This document shows, piece by piece, positions 1 to 8,963 of a stretch of 64,000 nt of DNA; the stretch's first letter is position 1; each line of letters starts with the position of its first letter. A program made the position numbers and the translations under genes. Origin of the DNA: Bog-756 sp963806455. Lineage in GTDB: Bacteria; Actinomycetota; Acidimicrobiia; Acidimicrobiales; RAAP-2. The notes under the pieces were generated by a model that was given only the letters and a program-made list of their open reading frames with translations, searched no databases and had not been told where the DNA came from. The stretch lies in NCBI GenBank assembly GCA_963806455.1, contig CAWDXZ010000007.1, positions 124,001-188,000 of the forward strand, read 5' to 3'.

Positions 1-1305
1 GATCACCCGGATGGTGCGGGGCGGCTCGCTGCCGTTGGTCCCGGTGATTGCGGGGTTCCGCTCGACGAGCACGCTGGTCACGCCACCGGCATAGAGCGAT
101 GCGTTCTCGATCAGGTTGGCCATGACCCGCTCGAACCGGCGCTTGTCCACCCGCAGGCGGAGACCGTCCACCCCGGCGCCCACCTCCACCGGGATGTCCG
201 ACACCCTTTGGCCGTCGCCGGTGGGCGGGGTGGAAGCCGCCACCGATCGCCGGACCAGCTCGCCGGGGTCCACCTCGTCGAGGGAGAGCTCGGCCGACCC
301 GGCGTCGAAGCGCGAGATCTCGAGGAGGTCGTCGACCATGCGGGTGAACCGGCGCAGGTCCCCGTCCAGGAGGTCGAGTGCGCTCCGGGCGCGGGGGGCG
401 AGCTCGTCCCGGTGTCCCTCCAGCACGCCGACGGTGGCGGTGAGCGTGGTCAGCGGGGAACGGAGCTCGTGGCTCACGTCGGAGGTGAACCGGGCCTCCC
501 GCTCGATCCGCTCCTGGACGTTGGCCGTCATGCGGTTGAAGGCGGCGGCCAGCTCCTGGAGGTCCACGTCGTCGCCGGCGTCCACCCGGGTGTCCAGCTG
601 GCCACCGGCGACGGCGACGGCGGCGTCGGTCACCCCCGATAGGGGTCGCAGGGCCCGACCGCTGGCCCAGCGGCCGAGGGCCGCCCCGGCCAGGGTGGTC
701 ACCAGGGCCGCGGCGGCCAGGGCGAAGGCCAGGGTGCGCAGCGCGCCGGCCAGCTCGTCGAGGGAGAACACCTCGAAGTAGGTGGCGTGCACCGCCGGCA
801 ACGGCACGCCGATGACCAGCTCGGGGGTACCGGCGATGGAGAAACGTTGGGACGCGGGCGTGCCCGACAGCACGAGCGTCCGCTCCTCGATGGGGATGGC
901 CCCCTGGCCCACCGAGATCGAGGTGGCGTACCACTGGCCCCCGGTATGGAGGACCGAGCGCGACCCCGGCACGGTGTCGGCTTCCTCGATGAGCTGGATC
1001 ACCTGGGGGTTGGGTGAACGCAGTGAGCTCTGGATGAGGGAGGCGTTGGCGAAAGCCTGTCGCTGGTCTGCGGTCTGGCGCTCGTTGAGGAAGCTCTGCC
1101 GGGCGGCGAAGTAGGTGATCCCCGCCATGATGGCGGAGAGGGCGAACGCACCGATGGCGAAGGTGGCGGTCACCCTGGCCCGCAGCCCGAGCCCCTGCGA
1201 CAGGTGGGTCCGGGGGCCACGCCGACCGGCGGTCACGGCTTCGGGTCGGCGGGTCGGGTCGGCGCCGGTGGGGTCAGCCTGGGCGGTCGGCTCGGCCCGG
1301 GTCAC
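1..1305 (-). CDS. Sensor histidine kinase, MtrB-like, 3' end cut by window edge
   Basis: Membrane sensor kinase of a two-component pair with the response regulator just upstream. Read on the minus strand from a GTG at 1305, about 435 residues are visible and no stop is reached before base 1. A hydrophobic segment lies near residues 45-68, followed by an extracytoplasmic stretch. The dimerisation/phosphoacceptor motif SHELRSPL has its His at about residue 279, and the start of the ATPase domain includes the N-box-like NLIENA. The rest of the catalytic domain lies outside the window. It starts 3 bases after the regulator stop, so the two are co-transcribed. The SHELRSPLTTL context resembles MtrB of mycobacteria, but the family identity is inferred, not proven. 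Signal unknown. Confidence 0.85.
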   Translation of the reverse strand, partial: MTRAEPTAQADPTGADPTRRPEAVTAGRRGPRTHLSQGLGLRARVTATFAIGAFALSAIMAGITYFAARQSFLNERQTADQRQAFANASLIQSSLRSPNPQVIQLIEEADTVPGSRSVLHTGGQWYATSISVGQGAIPIEERTLVLSGTPASQRFSIAGTPELVIGVPLPAVHATYFEVFSLDELAGALRTLAFALAAAALVTTLAGAALGRWASGRALRPLSGVTDAAVAVAGGQLDTRVDAGDDVDLQELAAAFNRMTANVQERIEREARFTSDVSHELRSPLTTLTATVGVLEGHRDELAPRARSALDLLDGDLRRFTRMVDDLLEISRFDAGSAELSLDEVDPGELVRRSVAASTPPTGDGQRVSDIPVEVGAGVDGLRLRVDKRRFERVMANLIENASLYAGGVTSVLVERNPAITGTNGSEPPRTIRVI

Positions 1306-1308
1306 GGT

Positions 1309-1986
1309 TCACACCGCCAGCTTGTAGCCCATGCCCCGGACGGTGAGGATGAACTGCGGGTTGGCCGGTTCCGGCTCGACCTTGGTCCGGAGGCGTCGGA
1401 CGTGCACGTCGACCAGCCGGCCGTCGCCGAAGTAGTCATACCCCCACACCCGCTCGAGCAGGTGCTCGCGGCTGAGCACCTTGCCGGGGTGGTCGGCCAG
1501 CTCGCACAGCAGGCGGAACTCGGTGCGCGTGCAGTGGACCTCCTCGCCGCGGCGGCGGACCACGCCGGCCTCGGGCTCGATCTCGACGTCGCCGAAGCTG
1601 AGCACCGACGCGCCGGCGTCGCCGGTGCGGGTCCGGCGCAGGAGCGCCCGGATCCGGGCGGCGAGCTCCTTGGCCACGAACGGCTTGGTCACGTAGTCGT
1701 CCGCCCCCGCCTCGAGGCCGGCTACCACGTCATGGGTGTCGGCGCGGGCGGTCACCATGATGATGGGCACGGTGCTCTGGCGTCGGAGCGTGCGGCAGGT
1801 CTCGAAGCCGTCCATGCCGGGCAGCATGAGGTCGATGAGGACCAGCTCGGCGGACTCGTCGGCGAAGCGGTCGACGGCGTCCTCTCCGTTCGAGACGTCC
1901 TCGACGGTGTAGCCCTCGTCCTCGAGCGCCAGGCGCATGGACGAGCGGATCCGCTTGTCGTCCTCCACGACCAGGATGCGGCTCAC
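1309..1986 (-). CDS. OmpR/PhoB-family response regulator, MtrA-like
   Basis: DNA-binding response regulator of 225 residues. It has an N-terminal receiver domain with acidic residues near 8-10, a phospho-acceptor Asp52 in LIDLMLPG and a Lys in VTKPF. A C-terminal winged helix ends in TVRGMGYKL, typical of OmpR/PhoB proteins. The start is a GTG at 1986; a nearby upstream ATG is in another frame and stops at once. A longer open frame continues upstream to 3363, but it runs antisense or out of frame through the lipoprotein gene and is not coding. The partner kinase follows after 3 bases. MtrA-like function (cell-cycle or cell-wall regulation) is an inference from the pair. Confidence 0.9.
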   Translation of the reverse strand: MSRILVVEDDKRIRSSMRLALEDEGYTVEDVSNGEDAVDRFADESAELVLIDLMLPGMDGFETCRTLRRQSTVPIIMVTARADTHDVVAGLEAGADDYVTKPFVAKELAARIRALLRRTRTGDAGASVLSFGDVEIEPEAGVVRRRGEEVHCTRTEFRLLCELADHPGKVLSREHLLERVWGYDYFGDGRLVDVHVRRLRTKVEPEPANPQFILTVRGMGYKLAV

Positions 1987-2022
1987 GGCTCGATCATGGC
2001 ACGGCCGCCTGCCCGGGGGGGA

Positions 2023-2046
2023 TAGCCCGGGCCCGGGCCCGGGCGG
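2023..2046. repeat. Tandem GGGCCC/CCCGGG palindrome between lipoprotein gene and regulator
   Basis: A run of alternating CCCGGG units, self-complementary throughout, lies in the 68-base gap after the stop of the peptide-binding protein (2055) and before the regulator start (1986). It could form a strong hairpin on either strand and may separate transcription of the two units. There is no T-tract, so it is not a classical terminator. Confidence 0.4.
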
Positions 2047-2054
2047 CCGTCGGG

Positions 2055-3719
2055 TCAGGCGTTGAGCCAGATCTGGGTGGGCCAGATGGCCCCGGTGATC
2101 ATCCCGAAGGCCTTGCCGCCGGCGGGCGTGGTCGGGTTGTTGAAGTTCTGCACCTTGGGCTGGGCCCCGATGGACCAGACGGTGCGGTCGGTCCAGATGT
2201 AGGGGATCTCCGACCCCATGAGCTTGCCCACCTGCTGGTAGGCGGCGGCGCGGTCGGCCTGGGCCGGGGACTGGCGGCCCTTGATCAGGGCGGCCTGCAT
2301 GTCGGGGCTGTTGTTGCGGGCCATGTTGATGGAGAACACCGAATTGATGTTGGTGGGGCTCCAGAAGATGTAGTTGAGATCGGGGTCGACCGCCCCGAAC
2401 TGGCGCCAGACCTGGGCCTGGAACGTCCCGAGCAGCGCGGTGTTGATGATGTTGGCCTGCTGGACGGGGTTGAGGCCGACCTTCATCCCCGCGTTCTGGA
2501 GCTGCTGCTGCAGGTACTCGGCGATTTTGGTGGTGCTCGAGTCCGGGACGTGGTTGATGGTGACGTTGACGGGCTGGCCCGTCTCCTGTTGGACCTGCTG
2601 CACCAGCTGCTTGGCCTGGTTGATGTCGGGCGTCGGGTAGCCGGTCGGGGCGAAGTAGGGCGAGCCGCTGACGAACGGGCCGTTCGAGGTGGGGGACACC
2701 CCGCTGTCGATGACCTGGGCGTACTGGGCCGAGCTGACGGCCATGGCCGCCGCCTGGCGCACCTTCAGGTTGTCGAACGGCGGCTTGGACAGGTTGAGCA
2801 GCAGGCAGTTCATGTCCGGCTCGCCGGCCACGTGCTGGGAGTCGTCGACGTAGCCGAGGGACGAGTTGGACCGCAGGCTGGCGGTCACCTCGGCCGTCGA
2901 GGTGTGGATGATGTCGACCACGCCGGAGTTGAGGCTGTTGAGCAGCTGCTGGCTGTCGGGGATCGGCTTGTAGGTGATGCTGTCCAGATAGGGGTAGCCG
3001 GTCCGCCAGTAGTGCGGGTTCTTGGTGGCGGTGAAGTGGTCGTTGGGGTTCCAGGTCTGGAAGACGAACGGCCCGGTGCCGACGGGGCTGGTCTGGCTGG
3101 CGGACTTCAGCCAGTTCGGCTCGGCGATGAAGGCGATCTGGCCGCCGATACCTCCGGCCAGGTAGTAGTCGAAGGGGACCCACGGGGACTTCATGGTGAC
3201 GGTGACCACCAGCGGGCTGGGGACCGAGATGTTGGCGATGGTGGTGACCGCCGGCCCGGTGAGGGCCGAAGCCTGCTGGGCCTCGAAGTTGGCCGCCACC
3301 GCGGCGCCGTCGCAGGGGGCGCCGTTGTGGAACACCACGTTGGGTCGCATGGTGATCGTCCATACCGTGAAGTCGCTGTTGGGCGTGATCGACTGGGCCA
3401 GGTAGGGCTGGACGGTGCCGTCGGCGCCGATGATGGCCAGCGGGTCGAAGACGGTGCGGGCGTAGAGGATGCCGGTGGTGTCGAAGGTGCCGAGGGTGGT
3501 GCTGAACCCCTTCTCCTCGGCTTCCGTGCCGAAGATCAGCTGCCCACCGGGCTTGGGGGCGGCGGCGGTGACCCCGTTCGGGTGGCTGGCCGTGCCCGAC
3601 GAGCTCGACCCCGAGCTGCAGGCGGCCAGCACGCCACCCGACGTGCCGATGACGGCGATGCCGGCCCCGGCGGCCGCCCCCCGGGCCAAGAACGAGCGAC
3701 GGTCGATTCGATCAGTCAT
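2055..3719 (-). CDS. Peptide ABC transporter substrate-binding lipoprotein, Tat-exported
   Basis: Extracytoplasmic solute-binding protein of family 5 (oligopeptide/dipeptide type), 554 residues. The N-terminus carries a twin-arginine motif (DRRSFLARGA, residues 6-15), a hydrophobic segment and a lipobox ending at Cys34 (GGVLAAC), so it should be folded before export and lipid-anchored. Family features include NPHYW (in ATKNPHYWRTGYPYLDSI) and the usual length. The start is the ATG at 3719, preceded on the minus strand by an AAGGGGGA ribosome site. The 23 extra upstream codons are Arg/Pro-rich and out of character. No permease or ATPase genes lie next to it, so it is an orphan or works with a distant transporter. 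Ligand unknown. Confidence 0.9.
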   Translation of the reverse strand: MTDRIDRRSFLARGAAAGAGIAVIGTSGGVLAACSSGSSSSGTASHPNGVTAAAPKPGGQLIFGTEAEEKGFSTTLGTFDTTGILYARTVFDPLAIIGADGTVQPYLAQSITPNSDFTVWTITMRPNVVFHNGAPCDGAAVAANFEAQQASALTGPAVTTIANISVPSPLVVTVTMKSPWVPFDYYLAGGIGGQIAFIAEPNWLKSASQTSPVGTGPFVFQTWNPNDHFTATKNPHYWRTGYPYLDSITYKPIPDSQQLLNSLNSGVVDIIHTSTAEVTASLRSNSSLGYVDDSQHVAGEPDMNCLLLNLSKPPFDNLKVRQAAAMAVSSAQYAQVIDSGVSPTSNGPFVSGSPYFAPTGYPTPDINQAKQLVQQVQQETGQPVNVTINHVPDSSTTKIAEYLQQQLQNAGMKVGLNPVQQANIINTALLGTFQAQVWRQFGAVDPDLNYIFWSPTNINSVFSINMARNNSPDMQAALIKGRQSPAQADRAAAYQQVGKLMGSEIPYIWTDRTVWSIGAQPKVQNFNNPTTPAGGKAFGMITGAIWPTQIWLNA

Positions 3720-3918
3720 AGTCCCCCTTGGGTCGTCGACCGACACGACACTCGGCGTCGGTCGGGTGAAACGGCGCGGCGTCCGCACCCGCCGACGTTG
3801 ACGGGGTACGGGCGAGTGTCGCCCTGACGATAGCCCTGTCGCCCCGGAATCGCCGGGTTTGATCCACCCGTCCCGGGCCGATGCCGAGGGGATGCCCGAC
3901 CGGCCCGGACCGGCCCGG

Positions 3919-3924
3919 TACTGT
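3919..3924 (+). promoter_or_regulatory. Candidate -10 element of xerC (leaderless)
   Basis: TACTGT ends 6 bases before the GTG at 3931, which would put the transcription start at the start codon itself. The 211-base divergent gap 3720-3930 holds this element and the upstream region of the lipoprotein gene. I see nothing else in it. Confidence 0.4.
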
Positions 3925-3930
3925 GCTCAT

Positions 3931-4812
3931 GTGTCCTGGGAGATCGAGGCCTACCGGCGGTCGGTCGGCGGCCTCTCGCCCGCCTCGGTGCGGGCGTACG
4001 CCACCGACGTGGCGCGGTTCGCCGAATGGGCCGGGCGCGGAGGGGCCGAGGGCCCCGGCCAGGTCGACCGGCTGCTCCTGCGCCGCTACCTGTCCTTCAT
4101 GGCCACCCGCCGTTACTCGAAGGCCACCATCTCCCGCACCGCGGCCTCGCTCCGCTCCTACTTCCGGTGGTGCGCCCGGAGAGGGCTCATCGCCGACGAC
4201 CCTGCCGCCCGGCTGGCCGCTCCGTCGCCCGACTCGAGGCTGCCCCGGGTCCTTGGCCACGGCGAGCTCGGCCGGCTGCTCGAGCCCCCCGCCGAGCCGG
4301 TGCCGGGGGTCCCCCCCGAGGTCGAGCGGCGGGACGACGCCGTGCTCGAGCTGCTCTACGGCGGGGGCCTTCGGGTCGCCGAGCTGTGCAGCCTGGACGT
4401 CGGGGACGTCGACCTCGAGCGGCTGGTGGTCCGGGTCACCGGCAAGGGGTCCAAGCAGCGCCAGGTCCTCATCCACCGGCGGTGCGCCGACGCCGTCCGA
4501 GCCTGGCTGGGCGGCCCCCGAGCCGCCTTGCTCACCGAGGAAAGCCCAGGTGGAGCCCTCTTTGTGAACCGCCGTGGCCACCGCCTGGGCCCCCGGGACG
4601 TCCGGCGCCTCCTCGACCGCCGCTCGCCCGTCCCGACCCACCCCCACGCCCTCCGCCACACCTTCGCCACCCATCTGCTCGACGGGGGCGCGGACCTCCG
4701 GGTGGTGCAGGAATTGCTGGGTCACGCCAGCCTCCAGACCACGCAGGTCTACACTCATGTAAGCAAGGAACGCCTGCTTGCGGTGTATTCGGGTACGCAT
4801 CCACGGGCCTAA
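3931..4812 (+). CDS. xerC: Tyrosine recombinase XerC
   Basis: Site-specific recombinase that with XerD resolves chromosome dimers at dif. It is 293 residues from the GTG at 3931. The N-terminal SAM-like domain (about 1-90) is followed by a catalytic domain with all expected residues: Arg in GGGLRVAEL, Lys in VTGKGSKQ, HALRH, the second His in ELLGHASLQ and the nucleophile Tyr in TTQVYTHVS. An in-frame ATG at 3859 exists, but the GTG fits homologue length and follows a -10-like element. It sits between the lipoprotein gene (divergent) and the sigma factor (same strand, 8 bases on), the usual xerC-whiG-rpsB order of actinobacteria. A phage integrase is unlikely because of this context. Confidence 0.9.
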   Translation: MSWEIEAYRRSVGGLSPASVRAYATDVARFAEWAGRGGAEGPGQVDRLLLRRYLSFMATRRYSKATISRTAASLRSYFRWCARRGLIADDPAARLAAPSPDSRLPRVLGHGELGRLLEPPAEPVPGVPPEVERRDDAVLELLYGGGLRVAELCSLDVGDVDLERLVVRVTGKGSKQRQVLIHRRCADAVRAWLGGPRAALLTEESPGGALFVNRRGHRLGPRDVRRLLDRRSPVPTHPHALRHTFATHLLDGGADLRVVQELLGHASLQTTQVYTHVSKERLLAVYSGTHPRA

Positions 4813-4820
4813 GGGGAGAA

Positions 4821-5690
<870 letters not shown>

Positions 5691-5743
5691 GCGCGGGCGG
5701 GGCGGGGCCCCGGGGTCGAGTGGAGGGGTGGAGGTCAGGGCAC

Positions 5744-5749
5744 TAGCAT
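5744..5749 (+). promoter_or_regulatory. Possible -10 element of the rpsB-tsf operon
   Basis: TAGCAT lies 123 bases upstream of rpsB in the gap 5691-5872. No convincing -35 is seen. A leader of this length would allow autoregulation by S2, as known in other bacteria, but no specific structure was established. Confidence 0.25.
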
Positions 5750-5872
5750 GGTCGGGCCAGGCCATCCGGACTGGCATACCAGGTGGTATCGAACCAGTAC
5801 CCGGCCGCGTCCACGGTCGCCCCGCACGTCGGGGTGTTGCGGTCGGCAGATCAACCGTCAAGGAGCAGCGAG

Positions 5873-6769
5873 ATGGCCGTCGTCACGATGAAGCAGTTGC
5901 TGGGTGCCGGAGTCCATTTCGGCCACCAGACCCGGCGCTGGAACCCCAAGATGCGCCGATTCATCCTCGGGGAGCGCAACGGGATCTATCTGATCGACCT
6001 GCGCCAGACCATGAAGGGCATCGAGGAGTCCTACGGCTACATCCGCGACCTGGTGGCGGGAGGCGGCACCATTCTGTTCGTCGGCACCAAGAAGCAGACC
6101 CAGGGCCCGGTGGCCATCTACGCCGAGGCGTGCGGCATGCCTTACGTGAACGAGCGCTGGCTGGGCGGCATGCTCACGAATTTCCAGACCGTCTCGGCCC
6201 GGGTGAAGCGGATGAAGGAGTTCGAGGCCATGCAGCGGGCAGGTGACTTCGACGCCATGCCGAAGAAGGAGGCCCTGCGCCACACCCGCGAGTTGGAGAA
6301 GCTCCAGCGGAACCTCGGCGGAATCCGGAGCCTCGACCGTCTCCCGGACGCCATCTTCGTCATCGACACCAAGAAGGAGCACATCGCCGTCACCGAGGCC
6401 AACAAGCTCGGGATGCCGGTCGTGGCGGTGGTCGACACCAACTGCGATCCCGATGTCATCACCCACGTCATTCCGGGGAACGACGACGCCATCCGTGCCG
6501 GTGCCCTCCTGTGCCGGGTGGTGGCCGACGCCGTCGTCGAGGGGAAGTTCATCGCCGAGCAGCGCCCTGTTCCGGCGGCAGCGGCGGGCTCGGCCCCACC
6601 GCCGCCTTCCTCGGCTCCTTCCGCTCCCGCCGTCCGGGCCCCCTCGGCCCCGGCCGAGGCCCAGCCGGCCCCAGCCCCGGGGGAAGCTGTGGCGGCTCCG
6701 GCCGCCCCGACCGAGGCCCCCTCGGACCCCGCGACGATATCGGCTCCCGCGCCGAGCGGGGATGCCTGA
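5873..6769 (+). CDS. rpsB: 30S ribosomal protein S2 with Pro/Ala-rich C-terminal extension
   Basis: Small-subunit ribosomal protein, 298 residues. The S2 fold occupies about residues 1-230 (start MAVVTMKQLLGAGVHFGHQT; the conserved RWLGGMLTNFQT and PDAIFVIDT follow). The remaining 65 residues are almost only Ala, Pro, Ser and Glu and are likely disordered; such tails occur in some actinobacterial S2 proteins. The start is the ATG at 5873 with AGGAG at 5861-5865. A longer frame from 5783 lacks S2 similarity in its first 30 residues. First gene of rpsB-tsf-pyrH-frr. Confidence 0.96.
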   Translation: MAVVTMKQLLGAGVHFGHQTRRWNPKMRRFILGERNGIYLIDLRQTMKGIEESYGYIRDLVAGGGTILFVGTKKQTQGPVAIYAEACGMPYVNERWLGGMLTNFQTVSARVKRMKEFEAMQRAGDFDAMPKKEALRHTRELEKLQRNLGGIRSLDRLPDAIFVIDTKKEHIAVTEANKLGMPVVAVVDTNCDPDVITHVIPGNDDAIRAGALLCRVVADAVVEGKFIAEQRPVPAAAAGSAPPPPSSAPSAPAVRAPSAPAEAQPAPAPGEAVAAPAAPTEAPSDPATISAPAPSGDA

Positions 6770-6770
6770 C

Positions 6771-7565
6771 GTGCCCACCTTCTCGGCCAAGGACGTCCAG
6801 AGACTCCGGCAGCTCACCGGGGTTGGCATGCTCGACGCCAAGCGTGCCCTGGAGGAGAACGACGGCGACATGGAGACGTCCATCACCTGGCTGCGGGAGC
6901 AGGGGTTGGCCAACCAGGCCAGGCGGGCCGACCGCGAGGCCTCGGAGGGGGCGGTGGCCATCGGCCGTTCCGGGCGTGCCGCCGCCATCGTCCAGCTCCG
7001 GTCCGAGACGGACTTCGTGGCCAAGTCGAGTGAGTTCGTGGACCTGGTGAGCTCCATGGCCGAGCTGGTGGCCGAGCGGGGCGAAGCCGCCGTCGACGAG
7101 TGCCAGGACGAGGTCGAGCGACTCAAGGTGACCCTCAAGGAGAACCTCTCGGTCGGGAAGGTCATCAGGATCGAGGCGCCCACAGACGGTGTCGCCGACT
7201 CCTATCTGCACCTCCAGGCCGGCCGGGGTGTCAACGCCGTGATCGTCGCCCTGGAAGGCGGCTCGGAGGAGCTGGCCCACGACGTCGCCGCCCACATCGC
7301 CTTCGCCCGCCCCATCTACGTCTCGCGAGAGGACGTGCCCGCCGAGGAGGTGGAGGCGGAGCGGCAGACGGTGGAGAGGATCGCACGCAACGAAGGCAAG
7401 CCCGAGGCGGCATTGGCCAAGATCGTCGAGGGGCGCCTGGGCGGCTGGTACAAGGAGAGGGTCCTGCTCGACCAGCCCTACGTGCGCGACGAGAAGCAGA
7501 CCATCGCCGCCCTCCTCGGCACGGCCAAGGTCGCACGGTTCGCCCAGGTCGTCGTAGGCGACTGA
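6771..7565 (+). CDS. tsf: Translation elongation factor Ts
   Basis: Guanine-nucleotide exchange factor for EF-Tu, 264 residues. The N-terminal UBA-like module (FSAKDVQRLRQLTGVGMLDA) is followed by the TDFVAK motif that contacts EF-Tu, then the dimerisation region. The GTG at 6771, one base after the rpsB stop and 9 bases after GGGG, gives the standard N-terminus. An ATG at 6762 overlaps rpsB and leaves no room for a ribosome site. The gene order rpsB-tsf-pyrH is the normal bacterial one. Confidence 0.96.
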   Translation: MPTFSAKDVQRLRQLTGVGMLDAKRALEENDGDMETSITWLREQGLANQARRADREASEGAVAIGRSGRAAAIVQLRSETDFVAKSSEFVDLVSSMAELVAERGEAAVDECQDEVERLKVTLKENLSVGKVIRIEAPTDGVADSYLHLQAGRGVNAVIVALEGGSEELAHDVAAHIAFARPIYVSREDVPAEEVEAERQTVERIARNEGKPEAALAKIVEGRLGGWYKERVLLDQPYVRDEKQTIAALLGTAKVARFAQVVVGD

Positions 7566-7574
7566 GGGAGAGTA

Positions 7575-8294
7575 GTGGGGGAGAGGCGCCGCATCGTCCT
7601 GAAGATGTCGGGGGAGGCGTTGGCCTCCTCGGCTTCGGACGAGACCATCGATGCCTCCGTCGTGGAACGGCTGGCCGTGGAGATCGCCGAGGCCCGGGAC
7701 GAGCTCGACCTCGAGCTGGCCGTCATGGTCGGGGGCGGCAATATCTGGAGGGGCACCACCGGTGCAGGGGCGGGGATGGACCGGGCCACGTCGGACACCA
7801 TGGGGATGCTGGCCACGGTCATCAATGCCCTGGCTCTCCAGGACGCCCTCGAACACCATGGCCAACCGACGCGGGTCCTCTCGGCGGTGCAGATGGCCGA
7901 GGTCGCCGAGCCCTACATCCGTCGGAGGGCCATCCGGCACCTCGAGAAGGGGCGGGTGGTGGTGTTCGCCGCCGGGATGGGCAACCCCTACTTCACCACC
8001 GACACGTCGGCGGCCCTCCGCGCCGCCGAGATCGAAGCCGACCTCCTGTGCAAAGGCACCCATGGAGGCGTCGACGGCGTCTACACGGCGGACCCCCGAC
8101 TCGACCCGACGGCCACCCGCTACGACGAAGTGTCCTTCATGGAGGTGGTAGCCCGGGACCTCCGGGTGATGGACCTCACCGCCATCACCTTCTGCATGGA
8201 CAACGGGCTCCCCATCCGGGTGTTCGACCTCATGCAGCCGGGCAACATCCGGGTCGCGTTGAGCGGCGACCCCATCGGCACCCTCGTCAGATGA
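7575..8294 (+). CDS. pyrH: Uridylate kinase
   Basis: UMP kinase of the amino-acid kinase family, 239 residues, making UDP from UMP and ATP. Visible motifs are the N-terminal VLKMSGEAL, the GGGNIWRG nucleotide-binding loop, MGMLATVINALALQ and the DGVYTADPR segment. The GTG start at 7575 follows GAGGGAGAGTA. It is 9 bases downstream of tsf, so translation is probably coupled. Length and motifs are standard. Confidence 0.96.
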   Translation: MGERRRIVLKMSGEALASSASDETIDASVVERLAVEIAEARDELDLELAVMVGGGNIWRGTTGAGAGMDRATSDTMGMLATVINALALQDALEHHGQPTRVLSAVQMAEVAEPYIRRRAIRHLEKGRVVVFAAGMGNPYFTTDTSAALRAAEIEADLLCKGTHGGVDGVYTADPRLDPTATRYDEVSFMEVVARDLRVMDLTAITFCMDNGLPIRVFDLMQPGNIRVALSGDPIGTLVR

Positions 8295-8354
8295 AGGCCC
8301 TGGTGGCCTATTCTTTCGGTGGGGCCCCACCCTGCTGGCTACGCTGGATTGCTG

Positions 8355-8924
8355 ATGGATGACGACCTGATCGCGCTGGTGGTCACGGAGGCCAAGGAGC
8401 ACATGGGCAAGGCGGTCGACCACGCCCAATCCGAGTTCGGGTCGATACGGACCGGGCGCGCCACCCCGGCCCTGGTCGAGCACCTCAAGGTCGACTACTA
8501 CGGGGCGGAGACCGAATTGCGACAGCTGGCCGGGTTCAGCGTGCCCGAGGCGCGGTTGCTCGTGGTGTCTCCCTATGACAAGGGTTCCCTACCGGCCATC
8601 GAGAAGGCGTTGCAGGGATCCGACCTCGGGATCACCCCCTCCAACGACGGGTCGGTGATCCGGCTGTCCTTCCCGATTCCCACCGAGCAGCGACGAAAGG
8701 AGCTGGTCAAGGTGGTCAAGCAGAAGGCTGAGGACGGGCGGGTGAGTGTCCGGAACTACCGCCGGTCGGCCCGCCACGACCTCGATGCCATGCAGAAGGA
8801 CGGTGATCTTTCGAACGACGAGCTCGAACGGGCCGAGAAGGAGCTCGACCGGATCACCCACGACCATGTGGCCGCCATCGACAAGCTGCTCGCCCACAAG
8901 GAGCAGGAGCTCCTCGAGATCTGA
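8355..8924 (+). CDS. frr: Ribosome recycling factor
   Basis: Splits post-termination ribosomes together with EF-G; 189 residues. The three-helix bundle and central beta domain are recognisable from SIRTGRATPALVEHLKVDYYG and the C-terminal LSNDELERAEKELDRITH. The start is the ATG at 8355; a -10-like TACGCT lies about 10 bases upstream and no clear ribosome site is seen, so the message may be leaderless or depend on pyrH read-through. Twelve extra in-frame upstream codons from 8319 do not match the family. Confidence 0.94.
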   Translation: MDDDLIALVVTEAKEHMGKAVDHAQSEFGSIRTGRATPALVEHLKVDYYGAETELRQLAGFSVPEARLLVVSPYDKGSLPAIEKALQGSDLGITPSNDGSVIRLSFPIPTEQRRKELVKVVKQKAEDGRVSVRNYRRSARHDLDAMQKDGDLSNDELERAEKELDRITHDHVAAIDKLLAHKEQELLEI

Positions 8925-8963
8925 CAGACAGCCGACCCGCCCGGGCGCGGCTGATGGGAGGAA

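Noticed and set aside
1309..3363. A 684-codon minus-strand frame that joins the response regulator to upstream sequence
   Set aside because: Only the last 225 codons match a response regulator; the rest is a shifted reading of the peptide-binding lipoprotein gene.
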